Source: Prostheceraeus crozeri
Taxonomy: Eukaryota; Platyhelminthes; Polycladida; Euryleptidae
DNA: 64,000 nucleotides
Reading direction: 5' to 3'
Assembly (NCBI GenBank): GCA_907163375.1
Contig: CAJQUW010009053.1
Location: 136,501-200,500 of the forward strand
Under the pieces are notes generated by a model that worked only from the letters and a program-made list of their open reading frames with translations, made no database searches and was not told where the DNA came from. Below are positions 1 through 12,054 of the stretch, in pieces; position 1 is the first letter of the stretch, and the number at the start of each line of letters is the position of its first letter. The translations under genes and the position numbers were made by a program.

Positions 1-363
1 TACTGATAAGCTCAAGTCCGGAAAGTTAATGAAAAGAGATTCAATACCATTTATTTCAGGTTGGTTTATCTTGACAGGCTTAAATGACGCGTGAATACAC
101 ATACAAACTCCACCACCGAGACGTTGACTGCGATCCGAACGAACAATTTCATAGTTTGCAACAGAAACGCAATCATCTGGTATTTCGGAGTTAAACCATG
201 TTTCTGTGACCCCAACAATTCCAGGTGAAAGATTGTCGACAACGATGCGGAGTTCATCGAGTTTATAGAACAAAGACCTGGCGTTTAATAAAAGAATTGA
301 TGGGCACTTCGGACGTGTTAAAATCAGCTTTGAAAATTTCGCAAGTTTTCTCGGAGTGTCACT
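1..363 (-). CDS. LINE ORF2, 5' end: AP-endonuclease domain (cut by window edge)
   Basis: A 121-codon frame is open to the window edge on the minus strand. It contains LNARSL followed by KLDELRIVVDN, then PGIVGVTETWF. This is the start of the apurinic-endonuclease domain of LINE ORF2 (NARSL..K..EL and TETW motifs), which nicks target DNA to prime reverse transcription. It overlaps the end of ORF1 (stop at 324-326) in another frame and has no ATG near its start, as is common in CR1/L2-type LINEs. The reverse transcriptase would lie to the left of the window. Clade assignment to CR1/L2-like is inference. Confidence 0.8.
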
Positions 364-1069
364 TTACCATTATGTATCACTACATCAAAGCCTTCTTCTC
401 TCTGCTATCGTAATTCTCGCCATAATTCACAGTTATCAGCTTTTTGCTTCAGAGTCAGATCGTCACTAATATACACATTACGAAAGTTATCCGAATTTTT
501 CAATTTCTTGGCATTTTTCAGCAATTTTAACGGGTTTTGATGCGAACTTTCAGAGGGTGACGTTTTCCTGGAACCATTTTCCCGAGTCTAAAAGTCTCTG
601 TGACTTTGAAGTCATTCAAACCGACCACGGTTCCGATTTTCTGAGCTAGGTTGTCATCGTGATCCTTGCGATCTTTTAGACTACCATCCGAATTCTCCGA
701 TAATCCGTAAATTATCACATTGTCTTTGCGGCGCTCTCTGTCTTCAATTTCTGAAAAAAGTAATTCAATATTGGCGTTTTGGACATCGTCAAGGCCTGAT
801 ATTATTTTCCTTAGTCCACTTATTTCGACTGCCTGTTCTTCTAAGGATTCACGTGTTTCCAGCAAGGTGGCTTCAATTTGAGTCATACGTGTGTCAAGTT
901 GCAAAAGATGGCCGCGTATTAATTCAAATTCAACGCGGACTGCCTCAATTGACTTGAGTACCTCAGTTTTCGACTCTTCTACAATTTCTCGAATATCGCG
1001 CAATGTACAATGTAAGTGGTTTTGGCGAGCTCTGTTGACTGAGTTTGATCGAAGTTGACGATTATTCAT
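324..1069 (-). pseudogene. LINE ORF1 (coiled coil plus RRM-like domain)
   Basis: Starts at ATG 1069 and is open for 180 codons to 527. Residues about 20-110 are heptad-rich and charged (coiled coil). They are followed by ERRKDNVIIYGLSE and TFRLGKM, typical of the RNA-binding domain of LINE ORF1 proteins. The reading continues in another frame with NVYISDDLTLKQKADN and FDVVIHNGKVTL, which match the end of the same domain. So there is one frameshift near 535 and one in-frame TAG near 411 before the terminal TGA at 324-326. ORF2 follows with overlap, confirming a single LINE read on the minus strand. The two lesions mark a dead copy. Confidence 0.75.
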
Positions 1070-1640
1070 GGCAGATATCAGAAATTAACACGACGAAAAA
1101 AATTAAGCGTATGCTGAAATCGAACTCGGTTCCTTGCAGCTTTAGTTACAAACTTTGACTGTTGCGCTGTACCAACACGACGATGGAACACAAATTCGAA
1201 GTGTTTTCTTATTTCAATTAAAGCACAAATTGCTCGAGTGACAACGACAATGACCTTGAAATGACTAGTTTCCACCACGCCAACCGTTGAATGGAATTTT
1301 ACTCACTGAAGTTCGCAAAGACTCCGATGAATGTTATAATGGGAAATAACTCCAATACGACTTACGACTGAATATTGGAAGAAATGAAAGATACAGAAGA
1401 ACACTGGATCAAACGACACGGAGATCGGTATCAAAAATTCCAAAGATGGCCGCTGTGAAAGGTCAGATCGGCACAAATGATGCACTGTAGCACAGATATG
1501 CAGGAGCGACGTCAAGCTGCTGTCACGGTCGAGAATTTTCTTGATAATGATAAAAATAACGTACAGCGCTTAATTGGGCGAAATGAAATGGCACACGCAA
1601 TGAAATCGACGAGCACATGTCAGATAGTATTTAGTAATTT
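1070..1640. other. No gene seen; probable LINE 5' region and left margin of the Harbinger element
   Basis: Short open frames here look like chance. The part nearest 1069 is where the 5' untranslated region of the LINE should lie. The part nearest 1640 should contain the left end of the Harbinger element, but I could not find its terminal inverted repeat by eye. Confidence 0.4.
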
Positions 1641-1650
1641 TGCTGCTTTT

Positions 1651-1865
1651 TCAACATAGTAATTTTTTAGCAGTTAACACTTCCATCTTCAGTTTATGCT
1701 TCAGACGATTTTGTATTATCTCTTCTTCTAATTTTTTACATGGGAGCTTTGCAACAGTCGCTGAAGTACATATATCGGACGTTATTAAATCAACATGTCG
1801 TATTTCCATCTGTGAATAATTAATTGATTGATCGAGGTTCTCCGTTGACTGTAGGGCTACGTCAC
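1651..1865 (-). pseudogene. Harbinger Myb/SANT-like protein, C-terminal part
   Basis: This frame continues the Myb-like protein on the far side of the MITE: SDVALQSTENLDQS, then KLEEEIIQNRLKHKLKMEVLTAKKLLC and a stop. The lysine- and leucine-rich helix at the end is usual for this family. If the MITE and one TA are removed, codons across the junction read GAG GCT AGT GAC (E A S D), which joins both halves in frame. This supports both the identity and the insertion boundaries. Confidence 0.65.
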
Positions 1866-1867
1866 TA

Positions 1868-2862
1868 CACTGTAAATCGCTCAATACTAATCACATACGA
1901 AGGATGCATACCAAAATATTTTTTTGGTATATTTCTGTATTCTCTTCGTATATATTTGTATGCTTTTCGTATGTTATTTCAAATGTGGTATGCTTTACAT
2001 ACTAAAGCCATACTAGCACAATGTTAAAAGAAGGCATAAATCATGTCCAATGAATGTTGATTTCAGGCCTTTTGTCAATAAAGATCACACTAATGTTGCT
2101 ACTGTTCTGTAAGTAGTGAGATAATGACATTCAAGAGTCAAACTTACAATGCTGAATTCGATTTTAATACACGCAAGTCTAAGGTATTTCATGAATAATC
2201 AATAAGATTTCAACCATCAGCAATTATGCATTATGTAATTTTGAAATTAAGCATATTATCAATCCGAAATAAAAACACATTATAATTCATGAACGCAAAA
2301 ATAGTCATGTTTGAGATATATAAGGCAACATGATTTCACTAAAGATATCGTTTAAATGAAATGATGTTTATCAACTTGGGTCATAAAGTAGAGTTAAATA
2401 AACGTCCTGTTAATGTTGTCAGACAAGTAGCACCAACGACATATTCGTGGAGCATAAAATTCGCAATAAATCTAATGTACTCAAACATCACCCTATCAAA
2501 CAAAAAATATTCACCACTTGTATTACCGAAAAAAGTTATTTGACAGTAGTATGTAATAGATACATTTTTTTTGCTATGTAACTTAAAGCTGCACATACCA
2601 AATGGATACCAGAGGCATACGAATAAGGATGAATTTCCATCGGGTCTCGTACATAAAACATACCAACAATTCGTATTTCAGTATAAAACAGCCAATCACA
2701 GATGGAATAGTTCGTATCGCTACATACCAATCACATACTGGTATGAAAAACATACCAGATCTCTGTAGACATACCAGAATCTCGTATCAGATGTTAGTTT
2801 CAAATTGTATGTAATTTTGGTATATGTTTGTATGTAATTTTCGTATCCAGCGATTTACAGTG
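1868..2862. mobile_element. MITE with 14-bp TIRs and TA target duplication
   Basis: The ends are CACTGTAAATCGCT at 1868-1881 and its exact reverse complement at 2849-2862, each flanked by TA (1866-1867 and 2863-2864). The interior is non-coding. Its terminal 150-250 bp on both sides are dense in CATACCA, ATACGAA and their complements (GGTATG, TTCGTAT), which act as subterminal repeats. TA duplication points to a Tc1/mariner-type mobilising transposase, but no autonomous relative is visible in the window. It sits inside the Harbinger Myb-like gene and is therefore younger than that copy. Confidence 0.85.
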
Positions 2863-2864
2863 TA

Positions 2865-3278
2865 GCCTCTGTTTCTGTCTTAATCTCGACAAGATTTGAA
2901 GTATCCGCTGCTGATTGCGACGCACCCGGTATCATTGTCAATGCGGGATTGTCTCTGCCCATGATATCCCAACATAATTCCATGATGGGATCTTCCGGAA
3001 TTGATCTAACCTCCTGTTGTAGAACGACTACTGCTTATTTTCGTGGTATAATTTCGAAATTTAGATTTTAAATTATCCCATTTTTTTAACAACTTCTTAA
3101 CTTCGATGTCTTCTTCACCTGCTACAACCTTTAAGTCATCACACAGCTGCTTCCACGTAGTTGATTTGTTGTTCACAGTCAATTTGTTATTCACTCGGCT
3201 GAATAAAACGTCAGCTTTCTCCTTTACCATTTTAAGAAAAATTAGCACTGTCTCATTTGAGAATGTTGAAGCAGGCAT
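2865..3278 (-). pseudogene. Harbinger Myb/SANT-like protein, N-terminal part
   Basis: From ATG 3278 the frame reads MPASTFSNETVLIFLKMV, then TTWKQLCDDLKVV and KKWDNLKSKFRNYTTKISSS, ending in STTGG. This is the trihelical Myb/SANT-like domain with the K..T.GG tail seen in Harbinger accessory proteins. A TAG follows GG. One base out of frame, the coding sense continues (SIPEDPIMELCWDIMGRDNPAL up to IKTETEA) as far as the MITE boundary at 2864, so I infer one frameshift near 3005. The protein resumes beyond the MITE at 1865. Confidence 0.7.
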
Positions 3279-3721
3279 AGTTTATGATGAGGAGATAGTA
3301 CAAGTTAAATACTGAAGCGGAAGGCGAATGAGACTACTGCAACCAAACAGCGATTGTTTATCGCTAAGATTGTGTTACTCACAGCTCGATCAAGAAGATT
3401 TCGCGTGTAATTGGATCCTTATGATGAATTGTTTGATATATAATGAATAAAGGCCCTTTTGACTATTTAGCCAATTGCGTACAGCTACAGTGACGTGAAG
3501 TACGTCGCGAAGTTTGATGACTAATACTAAACCCATCTATGCTATTGTCAACTATAAAACAAAGAATCAGCAGTTTTCGAACAATAACAATATCATAAGC
3601 AATGACTGCTACTACTGAAGACTACTATTTAAAGTCATTAATCACTAGTCACCAAAAAATCTCACTTGACTGCAAAGATATATGAGAGCGTGTTGGATCA
3701 GAATCGGCACTAAAAGCAGCA

Positions 3722-4772
3722 ATGAATGATACACGTCCAATGGAAATTGTCGAAGAACTTAGCCAATCTCGAACTGTGCGGCTCAGTATTCTCCATGATC
3801 CCAATAATCAGTTTGATTATGACAAAACCTTTTTTTCCCAAAATTTCCGATTTACCAAAGAAGCTGCGATCATAGTTACAGAAGAAATTATACCACATCT
3901 ACCTTCAAGGAAATGTTATTAAAACAGTGTACCTCCTTATCTTAAAGTTCTATGCACTTTACACTACTTGGGAACTGGCAATTGCTTTTGGAATCTCAAT
4001 CTAAATAGCAAAATATCTGCAACCACTGCATGGCGGTGTGTTTATGACGGAGTTGAAGCTTTATGTCGAAGTGAGATAGTACGACGCTGGATCCCACTCT
4101 GTTGGCAGCGCGAAAACCATGGAGTCTCGTTTTTACAGCAAAGATAAGCTGCGTCGAATTATCGCGGCCGTGGATGACACTCACTGTCCAATGCTTCATC
4201 CCTCGACCCATGAACCGGCATATATAAATCGAAAAGGATGGCCAAGTGTTAATGTGATGATTGTCTGTGACTTGGACTATATAATCCGGTACTTCGACTG
4301 TTCATGGCCGGGGTCAAGTCATGATGCTAAAGTAATGTCGCAATCGGATATTCCTCAGCTTATGCAGCATCTTGAAGGTTTTAGTATTATTGGTGATTCT
4401 GGGTATGCTTGTCGCAGGTGGTGTCTGATACCATGTCCATCTAGCTTACCGTTAGACCTACATCAAGGACGATATCAAAGCAAATTATGTGCTGCGCGCG
4501 TTATCGTCGAGCAGACAATTGGTATTTTGAAGAATCGTTGCAGAATTTTGCAACGTCCCTTTCGATCGAAAATTGACAAGTTTGGAGCTATATGCAAGGC
4601 TACCTGTGTGATGCATAACATGGCACGTCACTTTAAGCTTGAGCTTCCAAATGATGCGCATGAACCACAATTTTCTTTTGAGCAACCACATGACGATTTT
4701 GAGGTAACTAATGCTTCCGAAATTGGAAATACTGTTCGCAACTCGTACGTCGCCACTAACTGCAGAACTTGA
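3722..4772 (+). pseudogene. PIF/Harbinger DDE transposase (HARBI1-like)
   Basis: The N-terminal part (3722-3918) reads PNNQFDYDKTFFSQNFRFTKEA, a Harbinger N-terminal segment. A TAA at 3919-3921 interrupts it, and the same frame continues with VPPYLKVLCTLHYLGTGNCFW. After a frameshift near 4100 the catalytic part is open from 4119 (217 codons): IIAAVDDTHCPM (first Asp), INRKGWPSVNV, WPGSSHDAKV (second Asp), IGDSGYACRRW, and ARVIVEQTIGILKNRCRIL (catalytic Glu). All three DDE residues are present, so decay is limited to one stop and one frameshift. The normal role is element excision and 3-bp target duplication. Confidence 0.85.
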
Positions 4773-6475
4773 ATAAACACCTACTGCAGAACTAACTGCC
4801 TTTACGTGAAATGACATGTATATCGATACTAAACTGATGAACTGCATTTGAGTCAACAAATATACATTAACGATGGATTTCTTTCGTTTTTGTGTGATGG
4901 AATCGAAATAGGCTGAAAGTAACTATTTCTCATCAACGCCTATTTAATGCATTGAAATCTTTATTATGTTCTACATCTCTTTCTGAATATGAAACTACTT
5001 ATCATGTGGAATAACTATATTAAGCAACTTAGGTACCTTAAGACTGTGTTCCCTTAAAACTGAAATACGCTTATCTACCTTACGGCAGCATGGCATTAGG
5101 TACCTAACCTTATATTAGAATCTTTCATTGAAAAAGGCCATTGGAGATGGATTCATTTACTGCAGAATGAGCCTAGGAAACGAAGATATAGGAATATAAC
5201 GAATGCGAATATATACGAATTTCGTATGTAAGTTTGTCTTGTAACCGAGTTTCTACTCTACAAATCTTTGGGAACCTGACGCTATCTTAAAGTACCTAGC
5301 CTTAACTTTGAAATGTACTAACTTCATTTGTAAGAATCTTTAGGTTAGGTACCTCAAATTGAAATAGGCCCCTGATTTTGCTTTCTTGGCTGAAATTTCA
5401 AGTTTTGAATTAAATTTTCACCAGCATGATTTTATGATTCACTAAATTCATGTTTCATTTCTTGAATCTGAATAGTGATGTGGACCCATTTACATCTTTC
5501 AAGGTTAATTGAAATCATTGTCTTTATGTCATCTTGCTATGCAAGTGGCAGGTTGCCTGTGATATGATCACGATTAAAAAAATGCTCTTGAGGTTGAGCA
5601 TGAAAGTAATAAGAACACATCGAATTGCTAATTTAACAAATATTGAATCTCCAAGGCTGTCATGACACTGAGTGAGAATGTGTAAAATACCATCATTCCT
5701 TCTGCATTACTATCATGATCATTCAATTCCGTGGTAATTTCTTCAAAACTGCAATTGGCATTTGGCAATTCCACGTCAAATGGGACATGGGTGTCAAATT
5801 TCAAATATCGTTTTTGGTTGACATCTCTCACTTATTATCGATGTGATTATTCTACATATTGATGTACAAAACAAATTATAAAGGCCGATGATTCATAGTT
5901 TTTGCATATTTTAAAATTTTTGTCATTATGTTCACTCAAATTCAGTTTTTCAAATTTTTCCGCATATATTTAGCGCATATGTCTCTGAGCAATATCGTGG
6001 ACATTTTTTGGCACTGATTTAATTAGATTCATCGAAGCATTAGGCCTACTCTTAGTTGTCAGCTGCATTGGGATAAAAGAGTTGCACATGCTACTCAGAA
6101 TTTTATCGCTACCAACTTGCTTGCGAATGTCACTTCCATAACGGAAAAACATGTGTTTATTTATTTATGATAAAATTATGAATTATATGATTTCTTTATG
6201 AAATTTCCATACTTTGCCATTACTTCCTCTATTGTTGGAATCTGTTATAGACATCGATTTGGGCAGTGAATCCTGTCTATTTTTAGAAATTAGCAATGAA
6301 ATACAGTTACGTCCATAACGCTACGGACGTATATAGTAGAAATACAAATACAATTTTTCTTCATTCACTGCCGTCGACATTAATATACTGCAGACCGGCA
6401 TTTTTGGGATTGATATGACAAAATACTTGACTGAATGGATGATTAAATATTTAAAAAATGAATCCCTTTTGATAT
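4773..6475. other. No gene seen; three TTAGGTACCT-like palindromes
   Basis: No credible coding frame. TTAGGTACCT-type palindromic segments occur near 5030, 5096 and 5343, possibly part of the Harbinger 3' end or another decayed repeat. A TAGGCCTA palindrome lies at 6041-6048. Nothing else recognised. Confidence 0.4.
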
Positions 6476-7998
6476 TTTATAAATAAAAAAAGTCACGAAA
6501 TTCACTAAGATCTGTTAGCACGAGGCCTTTCGTCCAATCTCAACGGGTGGTAACCTTGGACAGAGGCCAATCTTAGATGCAAACTTGGATATAAAATCTG
6601 AATATTTCATAACAGATAGCCTACTTGGGAGGATATAGAGATATCCTTATACATGAACATAATAGAAATCAAAGCATAGTAATACTGTAAAACTTAAACT
6701 ATACACCCTAGTGCTCATAGAAGGCATAAGAATAAAAAAAGGAAGAAATCTACCACCGAAGTAAAACACCGGCTATAAAATCCTTTTGAGCACACAGATC
6801 TGGAGTCCTTCGTTTGATAATGAGATAGAGCCGCTACAAATGAAAGAATGTCATACCGCACGCACTTGTATATCATGGAAAACCTTCTGGCATCAGCCGA
6901 GGGAGCATCACAAATTTGGAGATGTCGAGTGACACTGCTGGATGGAATATTTGTCGATCTTGAGGGACACTTTTATCAATCCATTTTGGGACGTGCTCTG
7001 ACACTCTCTCGGCATCTTGTCGTCCTCCCAATATACCTGCATCTACAAGTACAGTAAAATTGATAAATCACGTTTGAGTTTGAGAGGAATGGCAGTTTAT
7101 CTTTGAGAAAGCGAATCGGAATCCGGCGAGAAGTGAAGACAATTCCAAGCTCTGCACTTGGAAACAATTTGAAAACCTGTCGAAAACTCCTCTTAAATGA
7201 ACTGGCACTTTTATCACCAATATAATGGAATGTTTTGCAATAAAGCTTCGTGGCAGAGATGAGGGTTGATTTTATTGAATTCAATTCATTCTCTAGGGTA
7301 TCCGTGGAACATCCTACATGTACATGCTCTATAAGTTGATGTTTTCACATGACCAATCTTATATTGCATTGACAAGAAACTGTGGGATAGTATATAAGCC
7401 ACGCCAGGTAGATTTGCGAAAGATGCTGGGTTTGGAACTTCCTTTTGCCCTACGAGTAGCCAACACATCAAGAGACCCTCAGCACCTCAGCAAGAGATCC
7501 CTCAGATTCACGCTCCATAGTGAACTCTATGTTTGGATTAATGTTGAATTGGTCTAAAATGTCATTGATGTCATGTTCTTCGCCAACCAACAAGAAACAA
7601 TCATCAATCATTTATCAACATATCTTCAATAAAATCTGCATCTATCTCCAATTGTGTTTTGCAATTTCAGTTCAATAAACCCTATGAATATATTCTCGAA
7701 AATAGGTCCCAAGCAGCTGCCCATTGCGACACCATTGATCTGTCTATAATACTGGCCATCGAAGAGAAATTGCATGTTAGTTGTGCAAACTGTCAGAAGC
7801 TCACGTAATAAATCCAGTGGAATTGAACAAGATGATGATGTTATGATGATTTTAAGATAGTTGAAATTCTGCGATTGTTTATATTTTAGTTTGCATCCAA
7901 TATTTGCTACTGTCCAAAGCTACCACCCGCTGAGATTGGACGAAAGACCTCGTGCATCTTAGATCTTAGTGAATTTCGCGACTCTTTTTATTTATAAA
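6476..7998 (-). mobile_element. Penelope-like retroelement remnant with inverted terminal arms
   Basis: Minus-strand translation shows a Penelope-type reverse transcriptase fragment near 7780-7600 (QFLFDGQYYRQINGVAMGS, then a degraded RYVD box). It is followed by a linker and GIY-YIG endonuclease domain (about 7284-6976: FLKDKLPFLSNSNVIYQFYC and CRYIGRTTR). The unit is bounded by inverted arms of about 88 bp (6476-6563 and 7910-7998) that share TTTATAAATAAAA, CGAAATTCACTAAGATC and TTTCGTCCAATCTCA. The coding region is degraded with several stops and frame changes. Inverted or split terminal repeats are known in Penelope-like elements. Confidence 0.75.
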
Positions 7999-9950
7999 GA
8001 TTAGATAGCTATTAGTTAATGGTTCTACTGATCAATTGCAATCCATTCATATAAATAACAGTGCTCCTTACAACGAAAGTTTGCATTCTTTCTCACTTAA
8101 GGAATGGAAGATGAATTCCATACGCATGTAAAATTCTGATCGCCTTGTCACAGTTTGCATAAGATGTTGCAATTGAGCTACTAAGTACATGCATACACCC
8201 TTCATTAATTTTTTTTACAATTTGGATGGATGCTGCAGTATCTCCTGCTGGCCAAAGATGGAATATTCTGAAACTAGTCCGCACTAATAGCCTAAGTTAT
8301 TTCTGCTGTCACGAGATAATCCGGCTAAAATTATGTCTCTTAAATGATGCCCTGCAACATTTTAAAACTTTTTTGATGCTTCAAACAAGATTTTACTTGT
8401 TTACTCAAAGAAATTGAAGATATTCTATCATTATGGCCAGCATGGTTTTTAGCCAACAGATTCCATTTTTGTGCTGGTTGAGAAAAAAGTCCTACTTTTA
8501 TAAAAGAGAGCTTTTATTTCGATGGATTTAAATCACAATAAGCCTTATACATAGTTTTCATTGTTCATGGGTGTACATAGGTGTAAATATTGCGTGCTTC
8601 TCTGAACTTGTGATCTAATCTTCAGACCTTGCATAGTGATGTCATGCAAATATTGGCTTTTGACTTTTTAATTTAACAGTTTCATAATTCAGATTTTAGA
8701 TTAGAATAATTAGAATATAAGAGGATTATTTCTCTTAATTGGACGAGTAAGACGCATGAAAAATAATGTTTCCACAAACATTTGTAGGTCAGTCAAGCCA
8801 CGCCATATGCCTGTAGCTGATGTTTCCAAAAGCCATCGCGACTTTCCAAGAGTTATCTTCGGCGGCTTAAATAATTTTCTGAACCTCTAGCGTCCAGTTA
8901 AAAAACTACCTGGTAGACTTCAATGGGTCATTTCATAAGGCCTTTGGATAGAGCAAGAAAGTCATAAAGTATGCTGTAACTGAATTTCTCTTAAGTTTAC
9001 TCTAGCAAACGATCAATTATACTATCTGATCGCACATGATATGTGAACTGATCCAAATTCATTTAGGCCATTATCGTTCCAACTGCGAGGGAGTGGGGGA
9101 CAGTGAACTACCAGCTGTGTCTGCGAAAATATTGCTAACCTTCGCCTATTATGTATGCAGTCATTCAATTTGCGAGTAGCCGATAGTGCAGATCGATGCA
9201 AATGCATCAGTGCAATTTTTCTGATGTAAACATCTACGGCAAAATATAGAATATCGAAATTTTACCCAACAGTGCCACTAACTACATGTTCATTGATTCA
9301 TATTTTGTTTGAAATCGGATCCGTTAATACCGCTATAATGTGTTCTGATTTCGATCAAAGTATTTGAAATGACTGTCTTAAATATTAAGTGTTCAGAGGG
9401 TGACTCTAGTTCAATGTTGTAGGCCTACTCTGAGGCATCAGAAAATGTCGCTAGTTTTGACAAATGATTCAAAAGTAGTAATAAAGTCAGTATGTTTAGA
9501 TACATCTAAAAATGCATTTACTTTCATCTGATCATCAAGGTTGTCTAAGTATTTGTATATATGATATAATGATCGCTAGAAAGGTAAATCATCGGATGCA
9601 GCAAAGAAAAAATAGTTGAATTATATCTTAGTAGACTTTCTCAGATCCATAGTCAGCTTAACAATTCTGAAATCAGTGATTTGTTGAAGAAACCCGTAAA
9701 AGGATCTCGATGTTCTCAAAAATTTTAAACATAATCTATATTGCAGGCTATTGCAGATCGATGAAATTCCAAACATTAAGCAGAAAGAATTGAAGGGACA
9801 AAACTCATGGTAATTGCAGATATTAAGCATTCTGAGTTTGTCTAGTAAGCAAAACTGGATCAATCAAACTAGAAAAAAATACTGGCGCGAAAACCGAAGA
9901 TAACAAATATTTGCAATGCAGGTGATGGTCGCCAACAGGAGGTTTAGTAG
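7999..9950. other. No gene seen
   Basis: Only short chance frames. A TAGGCCTA palindrome lies at 9420-9427. No repeat, RNA gene or exon was recognised by eye. Confidence 0.4.
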
Positions 9951-10151
9951 TTCATCTTTAGCTGAAAAGGCAAGTGAGCACTCCTTCTTTTTATTGATCA
10001 ACAATCGACGTATAACAAAAGGAAATATAGAATATATACTGCCTGACATAAAAAATGCTCCACATAAATATATGAACTTTATTCCACTCACACTCATGAA
10101 TTATAAGATAACATTTTATATAAAACATTATATTTGAATAAATGGGAGACA

Positions 10152-10741
10152 TTAGCACCGAGTATGTCCTCCCCGCACTGAAATGCAGCTTTGAAGTCTC
10201 ATCGGCATCGAGTCGCAAAGATGATCAAGCCGTTCCTGATCCAGCAATGACCATTGATCGATGAGTCTCTCTGAAAGAGCTGTCAGTGTTGATGGCGGAT
10301 GATCATATGCATTTCCCACTTTCCGACCAAGTTCATCCTAAGCATGTTCGATCGGAGACAGGTCGGGGGAGCGTGAAGGCCAATGGAGGATGCGAATTCC
10401 AGATCTCACTATCGCTGTTGTTACACAATGAGCTCTGTGTGGTCGAGCGTTGTCATCCTGGAATATGAGGTTGAGTTCATTTACCGTTGGGATGACGATT
10501 GGAGATATGATATTCGATAAATATCGCTCACCGTTCAAGTTCCCATTCACAATGACTGCGACAGTTCGACCTCCGAACCAGACACCGGCCCAGATCATCA
10601 CGCTACCACCACCATAGCGGTCATGTTCAGATATGCAGCAGGGTGAATACATCTCACCAACCATTCGATGCACTCTAATGCGACCATCGTGAAAATCCAA
10701 AGTGAAACGGAATTCATCCGTCCACATCACTTGACGCCATT
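10152..10741 (-). pseudogene. Tc1 transposase, catalytic half (DD34E)
   Basis: The frame WRQVMWTDEFRFTLDF carries the first Asp. GGSVMIWAGVWFGGRT and GNLNGERYL follow, then LIFQDDNARPH with the second Asp and SPDLSPIEHA with the Glu. Exactly 34 residues separate Asp and Glu, the DD34E spacing of Tc1. The C-terminus (WDELGRKVGNAYDHPP to SMPMRLQSCISVRGGHTRC) ends at TAA 10152-10154. One frame change near 10338 is likely, since the C-terminal part is in another frame. Joining at the outer insertion (GAG GAA | TGG CGT: E E W R) restores the family sequence. Confidence 0.85.
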
Positions 10742-11838
10742 CCCTGTGGGAACGAATCTTGCGAAAAACTGGCGAATATCAGCTGCAGAATATCATGCTA
10801 AAGTTCAGTCATATTTTCGGGACATTCGCTGGCGAAGTTCGCCGGCGACAATTCGCGCTCTATATGTCACCCTTTACTTTTGACTTTCTCTCTTATTTTC
10901 TTTAGTAATCCGTCTCTACAGCCGAGACTATTCTCTCCCTCACCTCCTCACTATCCCCCACATATGGCTCACCTATCTCAGAAATAAGTGCAGACTATCA
11001 TTCTCTGACAATGATAAGACTATAGAGAATCCGGTTATATCAATTTTCATAACATCTCTTGACATTCAATAATTTACAACAATGACAAATATTTGAATAA
11101 TATCATAGTATTTACTGCGACATTTATGGAAGATAAATACTTTTTTTAGTTTAAGCCTTCGTGAATTAAAAAAGATCCCTTTTTATCAGATCAGACTGAG
11201 AATACAATACATTTTCATGTGAAGGTAATATACGAACATTACTACTTACCACTAATTAGTTGCTACAATATCCACGATTTCGCCGGTTGGCGAAAAATCA
11301 GCTCGCATTAGTAAACAAATATCTACCAACTAATTATAGCAACTTTTTCGCCACCTGTCGTTTGTTAATTTTACACATGTTCTTGGATAAATGATGACCA
11401 TTTTCACATGCGGAGATAGTTTTTACACGAAAATGAACCTTTAACACTAGGATGGCTGAAGATTTATATACCTAGGATGGCGGAGAAGTCGAAAGCGACT
11501 TTTCGCATTATTTTGCCTCCAAATCAACGTAGCTTGGGTCTACTACCTGCAAGCACATGCCTTTTCCAAATTTGACTGTTTTCTGTTGTCACTGCAATGT
11601 ACTGAGATCAATATTCTTGTGATGGGCCTACTTTAGGCCTACTACATCACGTTTCCTATGTATTTCGTACCATTTGAAGTGCATTATTATATGTCGGTTC
11701 TCTTTACTAAGTTTGAAGCAAATTTCCCCAAATAGCATAGGAATAAAAAGAAAATTGATCTGAAACATTTTTGTATTTGACAAAAGAAATTAAGTGTGGC
11801 AAAGACCGTGCACCATGTCAATTAGGAAATTGAAAAAA

Positions 11839-12054
11839 CTAGCAGTTTTTGCATGTACAGATGGTAATTCGATTTGAATTGGTCTTGCTGCAGGAGCCAC
11901 ACGTAGGTTTCAAACGGACTTTGCAAATTGTGACTGTCATATTTTTGCATTCTCTAATAGACTGACATTGACGTCTGTGAGGCATCACATCATCTGGAAT
12001 ATCTAAAGCACACAAAGGTCTTTGTTGCCTCTTTTGACGATAGTCCTCCGACAT
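11839..12054 (-). pseudogene. piggyBac transposase, C-terminal cysteine-rich domain
   Basis: The overlapping frame reads RPLCALDIPDDVMPHRRQC, then IRECKNMTVTICKVRLKPTCGSCSK and TICTCKNC before the stop at 11839. The spaced Cys/His residues fit the C-terminal zinc-binding domain that contacts the transposon ends in this family. It is displaced one frame from the catalytic core, so a small frameshift separates them. Confidence 0.65.

Larger units (their letters stand above)
1651..4772. mobile_element. PIF/Harbinger DNA transposon (ends not located)
   Basis: Two divergent genes typical of PIF/Harbinger elements are present: a Myb/SANT-like DNA-binding protein read leftwards (3278 to 1651) and a DDE transposase read rightwards (3722 to 4772). 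They are separated by about 440 bp that would hold both promoters. In known Harbinger elements both proteins are needed for transposition. The Myb-like gene is interrupted by a 995-bp MITE. Both genes carry lesions, so the copy is inactive. The outer terminal repeats and the 3-bp target duplication were not identified, so the true limits extend somewhat beyond these coordinates. Confidence 0.8.

Noticed and set aside
1300-1520. Short frames left of the Harbinger element
   Set aside because: No family resemblance; consistent with chance in AT-rich DNA.
7905-7960. Hammerhead ribozyme in the arms of the 6.5-kb Penelope remnant
   Set aside because: A GTCCAA/TTGGAC stem followed by GAAAG is present, but the CUGANGA box is absent in both arms.
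9022-9207. Minus-strand frame with PRSWNDNGLNEF resembling a LINE tail
   Set aside because: Only WN-like similarity, with no other LINE motif in frame.
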